This document shows, piece after piece, positions 1 to 5,527 of a stretch of 8,222 nucleotides of DNA; the stretch's first letter is position 1, and the number at the start of each line of letters is the position of its first letter. Under the pieces are notes generated by a model. That model made no database searches, was not told where the DNA came from, and saw only the letters and a program-made list of their open reading frames with translations. Made by a program: the position numbers and the translations under genes. Origin of the DNA: an uncultured Akkermansia sp. (GTDB lineage Bacteria > Verrucomicrobiota > Verrucomicrobiia > Verrucomicrobiales > Akkermansiaceae); contig CAJGCV010000080.1 in the NCBI GenBank assembly GCA_904501915.1, positions 1 through 8,222 of the forward strand, read 5' to 3'.

Positions 1-351
1 GGCTGGTGGGAAGAGGACAGAGGCTTTGCAGAGGTGGTGGCCCTGTGCCACGCGGAGTTGAGTGAGGCGCTGGAGGAATATCGGGACGGCAACCCCGATG
101 TATGGTACAGATGCCCAAAGCAACCCAACCAGGGGCCTCACGGATGCGACCTCTGCCCCTATGAGCTGGAGGGGTGCGATGTGCGCGGCGGACAGTTGAA
201 ACCGGAGGGCATCGCCGTGGAGATGATCGACTGCATGATCCGCATCCTGGATTGGTGCGGCCACGCAGGCATCGATGTGGACAAGGTGCTGAAGCGCAAA
301 CATGAGTACAACAAGACCAGACCCTACAAGCACGGAGGGAAGAAGATATGA
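1..351 (+). CDS. MazG-like nucleotide pyrophosphohydrolase, 5'-partial
   Basis: The reading frame is open to the left edge (the first visible residues are GWWEEDRGFAEVVALCHAEL), so the gene begins before the window. A GTG at 34 is in frame but is unlikely to be the start, because homologous sequence lies upstream of it. The ELSEALEEYR segment (visible residues 19-28) and the later EMIDCMIRILDWCGHAG segment match the acidic, metal-binding helices of MazG-like/all-alpha NTP pyrophosphohydrolases, which hydrolyse (d)NTPs to the monophosphate and PPi. The C-terminal KHEYNKTRPYKHGGKK tail is typical of Firmicutes phage members. Between the two helices lies a Cys-rich insert (C38, C49, C52, C59 of the visible part) that could bind a metal. 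The stop codon overlaps the next start (ATGA), so the two genes are probably translationally coupled. The family call is from recognition, not from a search. The substrate is unknown; nucleotide-pool housekeeping is the usual inference. Confidence 0.8.
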   Translation, partial: GWWEEDRGFAEVVALCHAELSEALEEYRDGNPDVWYRCPKQPNQGPHGCDLCPYELEGCDVRGGQLKPEGIAVEMIDCMIRILDWCGHAGIDVDKVLKRKHEYNKTRPYKHGGKKI

Positions 352-563
352 GGCTGGGCGAAGTCAGAACAGAAAAACCCTTTGGCTCTGAACGGCAGCG
401 GCAGGGCAAGGTTGTCTATATCCACCCCGCAGGCCGGTGGTATACCGTGGAGTTTGCGCTGCCTTATCCCGGCGGGACGCGATCTTACAGAGAGTGCTTT
501 TACGCACCGGTGAAGCCGCTCATTCTGAAGCATAGCAGAGAGGGCATCCACCGCGCATACTGA
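348..563 (+). CDS. Small phage protein of unknown function (71 aa)
   Basis: The start ATG at 348 overlaps the upstream stop (ATGA), and a GGAGGG at 334-339 is spaced 8 bases before it. The protein is basic and short, with no membrane segment or signal peptide. Its centre reads GKVVYIHPAGRWYTVEFALP followed by RECFYAPV. This beta-rich pattern resembles small hypothetical proteins often found upstream of the terminase genes in clostridial prophages. I know of no function for it. Its fixed position between the MazG-like gene and a putative regulator suggests part of the end of the early operon. It is probably a real gene, because the ribosome binding site, the overlap and the absence of any competing frame all agree. 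Confidence 0.7.
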   Translation: MRLGEVRTEKPFGSERQRQGKVVYIHPAGRWYTVEFALPYPGGTRSYRECFYAPVKPLILKHSREGIHRAY

Positions 564-611
564 CAGATTTCGACAAGGGTGTTGTGCTATGATGTGCTTG
601 GAGGTGAGCGC

Positions 612-800
612 ATGACAGTACGCGAAGTTATCAGAACGATCGCAAAACGGGAGGGCATTTCCGAGATGGAGGTGCTGTGGGAGATCCAGAAAGCCATTGA
701 CGAAGCCTGGGAGCATAGCGGATACTTGCAGACCATCCTGTTCCCGGAGGGCAAGCCGGATCCCGTTACGTTCATAAGGCGGACAGCGGAAATGATTTGA
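612..800 (+). CDS. Small helical protein, Spo0A C-terminal-domain-like (putative regulator)
   Basis: An upstream in-frame ATG exists at 579, but GGAGGTG at 600-606 sits 5 bases before the ATG at 612. The protein from there (MTVREVIRTIAKREGISEME...) has a clean helical start, so 612 is preferred, giving 62 residues. Residues 1-32 look like two helices separated by a turn (REGISEMEVLWEIQKAIDEAW), compatible with a helix-turn-helix. The rest (FPEGKPDPVTFIRRTA) contains the PxPxxFI stretch seen in short clostridial phage proteins annotated as having a Spo0A C-terminal domain. In the related arrangement of other Firmicutes phages, late-gene activators (RinA/ArpU types) sit just before the terminase genes. 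A role in late transcription is therefore possible here, but that is inference from position only. An intrinsic terminator follows about 8 bases after the stop. Confidence 0.65.
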   Translation: MTVREVIRTIAKREGISEMEVLWEIQKAIDEAWEHSGYLQTILFPEGKPDPVTFIRRTAEMI

Positions 801-807
801 TAAGCAG

Positions 808-840
808 AAAGAGGCAGAGAAAATCTGCCTCTTTTTTATT
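808..840 (+). terminator. Intrinsic terminator after the early-side genes
   Basis: A perfect 9-bp stem (agaggcaga 810-818 with tctgcctct 824-832) closes a 5-base loop (gaaaa). It extends by A-T pairs at its base and is followed immediately by six T residues at 832-837, then a further T-rich run to 845. This is a textbook rho-independent terminator, placed just behind the stop at 800. Confidence 0.92.
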
Positions 841-843
841 TTT

Positions 844-864
844 TTGCGTTTTGGGTGGCGAGAA
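844..864 (+). repeat. Conserved intergenic motif, copy A
   Basis: The 21 bases at 844-864 match those at 5363-5383 at 19 of 21 positions, including 15 identical consecutive bases (tttgggtggcgagaa, 850-864). I found no other full copy in the window. The two copies lie in the two largest gene-free gaps and flank the terminase-portal-prp block. Function is unknown; candidates are a promoter element, a protein-binding site or the 5' part of a structured leader RNA. Confidence 0.75.
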
Positions 865-967
865 GCAAAGCGGACATCGGTACGATGGAAGCATAGGAAT
901 TGACTGGCCTTGCGCCAGAGGGATGATCACACCATTAACGGCAGGGGCGGGAGCCGGTGTGTTAAAC
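865..967 (+). other. Gene-free stretch with predicted hairpins downstream of motif copy A
   Basis: No credible coding frame is present; the ORFs here have no ribosome binding site and unlikely composition. Three hairpins can be drawn by hand. The first is catcg 875-879 with cgatg 883-887 (3-base loop). The second is ctggc 904-908 with gccag 914-918 (5-base loop). The third has cacacc 928-933 pairing with ggtgtg 956-961 around an inner ggc 940-942/gcc 953-955 stem, with a 6-base bulge on the left side only. Together with the motif this could be a structured leader or small RNA ending at the tRNA. The pairings are seen directly; that the structure exists and is conserved is inference. Confidence 0.4.
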
Positions 968-1042
968 AGGGATATAGCCAAGGGGTAAGGCACCAGACTT
1001 TGACTCTGGTATGCGGTGGTTCAAATCCACCTGTCCCTGCCA
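968..1042 (+). tRNA. tRNA-Gln (anticodon UUG), CCA encoded
   Basis: A full 75-base cloverleaf can be folded. The acceptor is agggata 968-974 with tgtccct 1032-1038 (one T-G wobble). The D stem is gcc 977-979/ggc 989-991 around aaggggtaa. The anticodon stem is ccaga 993-997/tctgg 1005-1009 with loop ctttgac, placing TTG at 1000-1002. The variable region has 5 bases, and the T arm is ggtgg 1015-1019/ccacc 1027-1031 with loop ttcaaat. The discriminator is G at 1039 and CCA is encoded at 1040-1042. All conserved loop features are present, so the gene looks functional. It reads CAA (and CAG by wobble). The first base is A paired with T, rather than the U1-A72 pair of E. coli tRNA-Gln. Confidence 0.95.
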
Positions 1043-1060
1043 TATAGGGCAAATATAAAA

Positions 1061-1083
1061 AGAAAGGCAGGAATGTCCTTTCT
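1061..1083 (+). other. Hairpin downstream of tRNA-Gln
   Basis: agaaagg (1061-1067) pairs with cctttct (1077-1083) across a 9-base loop. It lies 18 bases after the tRNA CCA end. The sequence after it is not T-rich enough to call a terminator with confidence; it may be a 3' end or processing signal for the tRNA transcript. Confidence 0.4.
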
Positions 1084-1117
1084 GTATCTTGTTAGCTTGG
1101 TCTATTCACATCTATCA

Positions 1118-1150
1118 CCCGGCAGAACTTGCCCAACTGCCGGGCATTTT
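1118..1150 (+). terminator. Possible weak terminator or leader hairpin before terS
   Basis: A perfect 8-bp GC-rich stem (cccggcag 1118-1125 with ctgccggg 1137-1144) closes an 11-base loop. The short T run at 1147-1150 follows after two bases. It ends only a few bases before the terminase small-subunit ribosome binding site, so it could terminate tRNA transcription, attenuate entry into the late genes, or protect the 5' end of the late mRNA. Confidence 0.5.
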
Positions 1151-1161
1151 AAGGGAGGTGC

Positions 1162-1641
1162 ATGGTTATCGCAAAAAGCAAATATGAAAGCCATGTGCTG
1201 CCCAAGTTGGATCTGGTAGAGAAGTGGACGAGAGATGGTCTTGGGACAAAGCAGATTGCCAAGAACCTGGGTATCGGAGAGTCCACTCTGTGGGAATACA
1301 ATGCCAGATATCCAGAGTTTGCAGAGAAACTCGCGAAAGGCCGTGAGGTGGTAGACACCATCGTGGAGAACGCTTTTCTGAAGCGCATCACCGGCTACAA
1401 CGCCGAGGAGGTGCGCAGGGAGTACGCCATCGAAACCGATGAAGATGGAAACCAGATCAAGGTGCTGAAGCGAGAGATCGTACAGACCAAGCATATCCCC
1501 GGTGACCCCAGAGCTGCGGAGTTCTGGCTGAAGAACCGGATGCCGGACAAGTACAAAGACAGGCGTGACCCTGTCGAGGATGACGAAGAAAAGAGCGGCG
1601 TGGTCATTATTCCCGCAGTAAAAGGGGGTGATGTCCTGTGA
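1162..1641 (+). CDS. terS: Terminase small subunit
   Basis: This 159-residue protein is predicted to recognise the packaging site on the phage DNA and to recruit the large subunit. Residues about 18-50 (LVEKWTRDGLGTKQIAKN followed by LGIGESTLWEY) form a helix-turn-helix. The middle region has many charged residues. The segment PGDPRAAEFWLKNRMPDKYK near residues 114-133 is a hallmark of Firmicutes phage small subunits of the gpP/HTH type. ATG 1162 follows a strong GGGAGGTG (1153-1160) with unusually tight spacing, and no better start is visible. The end overlaps the large-subunit gene by 4 bases (GTGA), the usual terS-terL coupling. The acidic stretch near residues 137-144 (DPVEDDEE) fits the C-terminal part that contacts TerL. 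Confidence 0.9.
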   Translation: MVIAKSKYESHVLPKLDLVEKWTRDGLGTKQIAKNLGIGESTLWEYNARYPEFAEKLAKGREVVDTIVENAFLKRITGYNAEEVRREYAIETDEDGNQIKVLKREIVQTKHIPGDPRAAEFWLKNRMPDKYKDRRDPVEDDEEKSGVVIIPAVKGGDVL

Positions 1642-3083
1642 GAGCGCCAACCATCTGGCAGCCGCAACCCAAGCAGGCCCTGTTCATGGAGCGGCCGGAG
1701 TATGAGGCTCTGTATGGCGGAGCGGCAGGCGGCGGCAAGAGTGATGCCATCATCATCGAGGCCCTGCGACAGGTGCATATCCCCCACTACAAGGCGCTGA
1801 TCCTCCGTAAGACATTCCCGCAGCTGGCGGAACTCATTGACAAAAGCCTCAACTACTATCCCAGAGCCTATCCCAAGGCGCGATACAACGGCTCCAGCCA
1901 CACCTGGACATTCCCCAGCGGCGCAAAGGTCATCTTCGGAGCCATGCAGCACACCAAGGACAAGACGAAATACCAGGGTCAAGCCTATGACTTCATCGCA
2001 TTTGATGAGCTGACACACTTCACATTCGAGGAGTACAGTTACCTGTTCTCACGAAACCGACCAAATGGGCCGGGAACCAGAGTGTACATCCGGGCAAGCG
2101 CCAACCCCGGTGGCGTGGGACACGGCTGGGTGAAAGAGCGGTTCATTACCGCAGGCGCACCTATGACACCCATCACCGAACAGGTGGAATGGGTAGAACC
2201 GGACGGCACAAAGCAGACGCGGCAGCAGCAGCGGATCTTTGTGCCATCTTCTGTATTTGACAACCCTGCGCTGCTGCAAAACGATCCCCAGTATGTGCAG
2301 CGGCTGGCCAGTATGCCCGATGCAGAGCGCAAGGCGCTGCTGTACGGCGACTGGGACACCTTCTCCGGACAGGTGTTTACCGAGTGGCGCAATGACCCCA
2401 ACCACTACGATGACCGACTGCACACCCATGTGATCAAACCCTTCCGCATCCCGGAGCATTGGAAGGTGTGGTGCGGTCTGGACTGGGGTTACAGCAGACC
2501 CTTTGCGGTGGGATGGTACGCCGTTGACGAAGACCGGCGGCTGTATCTCATACGGGAACTGTACGGCTGCACCGGCGCACCCAATGTGGGTGTCAAGTGG
2601 GAACCCACACAGGTGGCCAGAGAGATCAAACGCATCGAAAGCGAAGACCCCAACCTCAAGGGCAAGCGCATTTACCGCGTGGGTGACCCTGCTATCTGGG
2701 GCAGCGATGGCACAGAGAGCATTGGCCATCTGATGGAACGGGAGCGGGTCTACTTCGAGAAGGGTGACCACGCCCGCATTGACGGCAAGATGCAGCTGCA
2801 CCACAGATTGGCCTTTGATGAGGACGGCAGACCCATGTTCTATGTGTTCGACACCTGTAGGCACTTCATCCGCACCGTGCCTAACCTGGTGTATGACCAA
2901 ACCGATGTGGAAGACATCGACACAGACGGCGAGGATCACCACTATGACCAATGCCGCTACGTGCTGATGCAGAACCCCATGGCCGCCAGACTGAAGAAGC
3001 TGCCCGAACCCAAACCCTTTGACCCGCTGTCCAGCGATAACGATACAAAGTACGATCCCTATGCATTCTACAGGAGGTTATGA
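1638..3083 (+). CDS. terL: Terminase large subunit (packaging ATPase and nuclease)
   Basis: This 481-residue motor protein cuts concatemeric DNA and pumps it into the prohead through the portal. It starts at GTG 1638, inside the terS stop, with GGGGGTG at 1624-1630. The ATPase domain has a Walker A motif GGAAGGGKS at residues 27-35 (K34) and a Walker B motif IAFDE at 120-124 (catalytic E124). A coupling motif RASANPGG lies near 152-159. The C-terminal RNase H-fold nuclease shows three acidic sites: D282 in GLDWGYSRP, D350 in VGDPAIWG, and D433/D437 in GEDHHYDQCRY. All motifs expected for an active enzyme are present and the length is normal. The stop overlaps the first of two possible portal starts, and the AGGAGG serving the portal gene lies inside the last codons of this one. 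Confidence 0.97.
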   Translation: MRAPTIWQPQPKQALFMERPEYEALYGGAAGGGKSDAIIIEALRQVHIPHYKALILRKTFPQLAELIDKSLNYYPRAYPKARYNGSSHTWTFPSGAKVIFGAMQHTKDKTKYQGQAYDFIAFDELTHFTFEEYSYLFSRNRPNGPGTRVYIRASANPGGVGHGWVKERFITAGAPMTPITEQVEWVEPDGTKQTRQQQRIFVPSSVFDNPALLQNDPQYVQRLASMPDAERKALLYGDWDTFSGQVFTEWRNDPNHYDDRLHTHVIKPFRIPEHWKVWCGLDWGYSRPFAVGWYAVDEDRRLYLIRELYGCTGAPNVGVKWEPTQVAREIKRIESEDPNLKGKRIYRVGDPAIWGSDGTESIGHLMERERVYFEKGDHARIDGKMQLHHRLAFDEDGRPMFYVFDTCRHFIRTVPNLVYDQTDVEDIDTDGEDHHYDQCRYVLMQNPMAARLKKLPEPKPFDPLSSDNDTKYDPYAFYRRL

Positions 3084-3085
3084 CA

Positions 3086-5056
3086 ATGCCTTTGTTTAAA
3101 CCGAGAAACCCCGAAGCTGCCCTGCCCCCCGAACAGCAGGCCATGCTGCTGACCATGTCCGAAGAGCAGCGCAGAACTGTCATTGGACAGGAAGACATCA
3201 AGAAAGCCGCCGAAACGCTGGCCAAGTACAAGGCCGGCAAGGCCAATCTGGAAAAGCGCATCGTGGAAGACGAGATGTGGTGGGAGCTGCGCCATTGGGA
3301 GGCTGTGGGCAAGAAAGCCGCCCAGCAAGGCCAGAAGACCCCGGCGCAACCCAGCTCTGCGTTTCTGTTCAACTCCATTTTGAACAAGCACGCCGATGCC
3401 ATGGACAACTTTCCCGAACCCATTGCCCTGCCCCGCGAGAAGAGTGACGAGGAGAGCGCCAAGGTGCTGTCCTCTGTGCTGCCCGTGGTGATGGAAGCCA
3501 ATGACTTCGAAAAGACCTATGACATGGCATGGTGGGAGAAGCTCAAGCATGGCTCTCCCGCTTACGGCGTGTTCTGGGACTCTTCCAAGGAGAACGGACT
3601 GGGTGACATTGAGATCCGCGACATCGATCTGCTGAAGATCTTCTGGGAACCCGGCATCACCGACATCCAGAAGAGTCGCAACCTGTTCATCGTTGACCTG
3701 GTGGATGAGGATCTGCTGGAGCAGCAGTACCCCGAACACAAGGGCAAGCTGAAGGGTGACACCATCACCGTGTCCAAGTACAACTACGATGACACCGTTG
3801 ACGTTTCCGACAAGGTGCTGGTGGTGGACTGGTACTACAAGCGCCGCACGGTGGACGGCAGAACCGTCCTGCATTACTGCAAGTTCTGCGGTGATGCCCT
3901 GCTGTACGCCTCTGAAAACGAGCCGGAGTACGCCGAGCGCGGCTATTACTGGCACGGCAAGTACCCCGTCCACTTTGATGTGCTGTTCCCCGAAAAGGGT
4001 ACGCCTGTCGGCTTTGGCTATGTGGCCATTTGCCGCGACCCCCAGCTGTACATTGACGAGCTGATGGGCAATATCCTGGACTACGCCCGCTCTGCCGCCA
4101 ATCCCCGGTGGTTTATCTCCGAGGAAAGCGGTGTCAATGAGCAGGAGTACATGGACATCAACAAGAAACTGATCCATGTGGACGGCGTGAGCCTGGACGA
4201 AACCAAGCTCAAGCAGATCGTCATGGAGCCTCTGCCCGGTATCTATGCCAACATCGTGCAGATGAAGATCGAGGAACTGAAGGAAACCTCCGCCAACCGC
4301 GATGTGAACAGCGGCGGTTCTGCCGGCTCCACCCTGTCCGGTGCAGCCATTGCGGCGCTCCAGGAGGCAGGCAACAAGGTCAGCCGCGACATGATCGGCG
4401 CTTCTTACCGGGTGTATACCGGCATCAACGAGATGTGCGTGGAGCTGATGCGGCAGTTCTATGACGAGAAACGCGCTTTCCGCATCACCGGCCAGTACCC
4501 CGGCCAGTATGAGTTCATCGAGATGGACAACAGCGGCCTGCGCGACCAGGTCATGGGCATGGACTCCATGGGTATGCCTCTGTACCGCACCCCCATCTTT
4601 GACATCAAGATCATCCCCCACAAGAAGAGTCCCTTCTCCCGCATGGAGCAGAACCAGCGGGCAATGGAACTGTACGCCGCCGGCTTCTTCAACCCCGAAC
4701 GGGCGCAGGAAGCACAGGGCGCGCTGGAGATGATGGACTTCGAGGGCAAGGACAAGATCGTGGAGTATGTCCAGCAGGGCGAAACCCTTATGAACATCGT
4801 GCAGCAGCTCTCTCAACAGGTGCAGCAGCTGCTGACTTTGGTTCCCATGGCACAGGGCATGATGCCTGCTATGGGCGCACAGATGCCCCAGGACGGCCAA
4901 AACCCCGGCAAGGGTCAGAGCATGGCCTCCCGCGCAATGGCCGGACAGCAGCAGGCACAGGCCGATGCCGCACCCACCAACTATATGCGCCGGATGCAGG
5001 CTGCGGCCAAGCCGAACATGAACGTCAAACCCAATACCACCAATCCCGGTAAGTGA
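3086..5056 (+). CDS. Portal protein
   Basis: This protein of about 656 residues lies directly after terL and should form the dodecameric ring at the capsid vertex through which DNA enters. Two in-frame ATGs compete, at 3080 and 3086. The AGGAGG at 3072-3077 is only 2 bases from the first but 8 from the second, so 3086 is chosen. The early part has Trp-rich segments (DEMWWELRHWEAVG, YDMAWWEKLKHGS) typical of large portal proteins. A loop SGGSAGSTLSGAAIAALQEAG near residues 409-428 precedes long helices (NEMCVELMRQFYDEKRAF), as in the helical stem region. The last 100 residues are rich in Gln, Met and Ala (IVQQLSQQVQQLL, then a low-complexity tail), consistent with a coiled coil followed by a disordered C terminus. 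The portal call rests on position, size and pattern; no single catalytic motif exists for this family. Confidence 0.9.
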   Translation: MPLFKPRNPEAALPPEQQAMLLTMSEEQRRTVIGQEDIKKAAETLAKYKAGKANLEKRIVEDEMWWELRHWEAVGKKAAQQGQKTPAQPSSAFLFNSILNKHADAMDNFPEPIALPREKSDEESAKVLSSVLPVVMEANDFEKTYDMAWWEKLKHGSPAYGVFWDSSKENGLGDIEIRDIDLLKIFWEPGITDIQKSRNLFIVDLVDEDLLEQQYPEHKGKLKGDTITVSKYNYDDTVDVSDKVLVVDWYYKRRTVDGRTVLHYCKFCGDALLYASENEPEYAERGYYWHGKYPVHFDVLFPEKGTPVGFGYVAICRDPQLYIDELMGNILDYARSAANPRWFISEESGVNEQEYMDINKKLIHVDGVSLDETKLKQIVMEPLPGIYANIVQMKIEELKETSANRDVNSGGSAGSTLSGAAIAALQEAGNKVSRDMIGASYRVYTGINEMCVELMRQFYDEKRAFRITGQYPGQYEFIEMDNSGLRDQVMGMDSMGMPLYRTPIFDIKIIPHKKSPFSRMEQNQRAMELYAAGFFNPERAQEAQGALEMMDFEGKDKIVEYVQQGETLMNIVQQLSQQVQQLLTLVPMAQGMMPAMGAQMPQDGQNPGKGQSMASRAMAGQQQAQADAAPTNYMRRMQAAAKPNMNVKPNTTNPGK

Positions 5057-5057
5057 T

Positions 5058-5357
5058 ATGACCGAAGTTCGATACACCATCGAGGGCGGTATGTGTGACC
5101 TCAAGTGCGAAGGCCACGCCACAGGTGACCCCGCCGTTTGCGCTGCCGTGTCTGCGCTGACCCAGACCCTGCTTGGCTGGCTGGTCAATCTGCGGCAAAA
5201 CAACGCGGCGGAGATCATGGAACAGGAGAGCCGCGAAGGATACTTCCGTGTTCATGCCTTTGGCGGTGCTGCGGTAAACCTGGCCTTTAGGATGACCGCA
5301 TTCGGCCTTGAACAGCTTGCGCACAGTTTCCCACAGCAGATTTCCGTAAAAAAATAA
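5058..5357 (+). CDS. prp: Prp-like cysteine protease (phage-encoded)
   Basis: This 99-residue protein matches the ribosomal-processing cysteine protease (Prp) family. The signature is GHA (catalytic-type H20) followed by VCAAVSALTQTLLG (catalytic-type C28). In Firmicutes, Prp removes the N-terminal extension of ribosomal protein L27 at an LNLQFFA-type site; in staphylococcal phages it also trims scaffold and capsid proteins. Here the spacing H20-C28 is 8 residues, shorter than the 12 of S. aureus Prp (H22-C34), so the flexible loop between them is contracted. The gene begins one base after the portal stop (TGATATG) and has no convincing Shine-Dalgarno of its own, so translation is probably coupled to the portal gene. 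Its position before the scaffold and capsid genes points to head-protein maturation. It ends in an A-rich run (gtaaaaaaataa). Confidence 0.87.
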   Translation: MTEVRYTIEGGMCDLKCEGHATGDPAVCAAVSALTQTLLGWLVNLRQNNAAEIMEQESREGYFRVHAFGGAAVNLAFRMTAFGLEQLAHSFPQQISVKK

Positions 5358-5362
5358 AAAAC

Positions 5363-5383
5363 TTGCAATTTGGGTGGCGAGAA
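5363..5383 (+). repeat. Conserved intergenic motif, copy B
   Basis: This is the partner of copy A at 844-864: 19/21 identical, with tttgggtggcgagaa at 5369-5383 exact. It starts 5 bases after the prp stop and precedes a highly structured gap leading to the scaffold gene. Confidence 0.75.
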
Positions 5384-5392
5384 CATTTGTTC
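5381..5392. promoter_or_regulatory. Possible LexA/SOS-box-like palindrome
   Basis: gaacatttgttc fits the GAAC-N4-GTTC core of the Gram-positive LexA (DinR) box, and the base after it is G, as in CGAAC-N4-GTTCG. It overlaps the end of motif copy B. No convincing -35/-10 pair is visible nearby, and copy A lacks the palindrome. It may be a coincidental hairpin (4-bp stem) rather than an operator. Confidence 0.25.
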
Positions 5393-5398
5393 GTTCTG

Positions 5399-5497
5399 CT
5401 ACGCTGTAGGTGTTCCTCCCGGGGATCACTCGTCGGCTGCCCTGCCCAATGGGGCGGGGCGGCCGGATCCCTGCAGGGAGGCGGCGCACGGAGCCGT
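5399..5497 (+). ncRNA. Candidate structured leader RNA upstream of the scaffold gene
   Basis: The gap 5358-5527 has no supported gene but dense base-pairing. A small hairpin is ctac 5399-5402/gtag 5406-5409. A long hairpin spans 5415-5481: cctccc 5415-5420 pairs with gggagg 5476-5481, gggatc 5422-5427 pairs with gatccc 5466-5471, and a 14-bp inner stem (5434-5447 with 5452-5465, two T-G wobbles) closes an aatg tetraloop. A 6-base bulge lies only on the left side (5428-5433). A 4-bp hairpin cggc 5482-5485/gccg 5493-5496 follows. The long hairpin is not followed directly by a T tract, so it is not a normal terminator. It lies in the 5' leader of the scaffold-capsid mRNA and could control expression, processing or read-through. 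The pairing is seen; the function is not known. Confidence 0.5.
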
Positions 5498-5527
5498 TAA
5501 GTCCGCGATTTTTGAAGGAGGAATCCT

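Noticed and set aside
560..611. Possible promoter (CTGACA with TATGAT at 588-593) before the 612 gene
   Set aside because: The two hexamers are 22 bases apart, too far for a normal sigma-A promoter, and no better pair was found.
844..870. Reading motif A as a -35 element (TTGCGT) of a sigma-70-type promoter
   Set aside because: No -10-like hexamer lies 16-18 bases downstream in either copy (aaagcg and tttgtt are poor), so a standard housekeeping promoter is not supported.
797..988. Short + strand ORF covering the terminator, motif A and part of the tRNA
   Set aside because: It overlaps a clear terminator and tRNA gene, lacks a ribosome binding site, and its translation simply reads through the hairpins.
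3068..5218. 716-codon open frame on the minus strand opposite the portal and prp genes
   Set aside because: It is the mirror of a C/G-ending codon bias in the real genes on the + strand. The translation is rich in His, Leu and Val without recognisable domains, and the true portal and prp frames explain the region.
5347..5357. A-rich slippery run at the end of prp that could give a -1 frameshift extension of about 48 residues
   Set aside because: The extended frame runs through the palindromic leader and gives Gly/Arg/Cys-rich sequence with no family resemblance; the prp product already has full family length.
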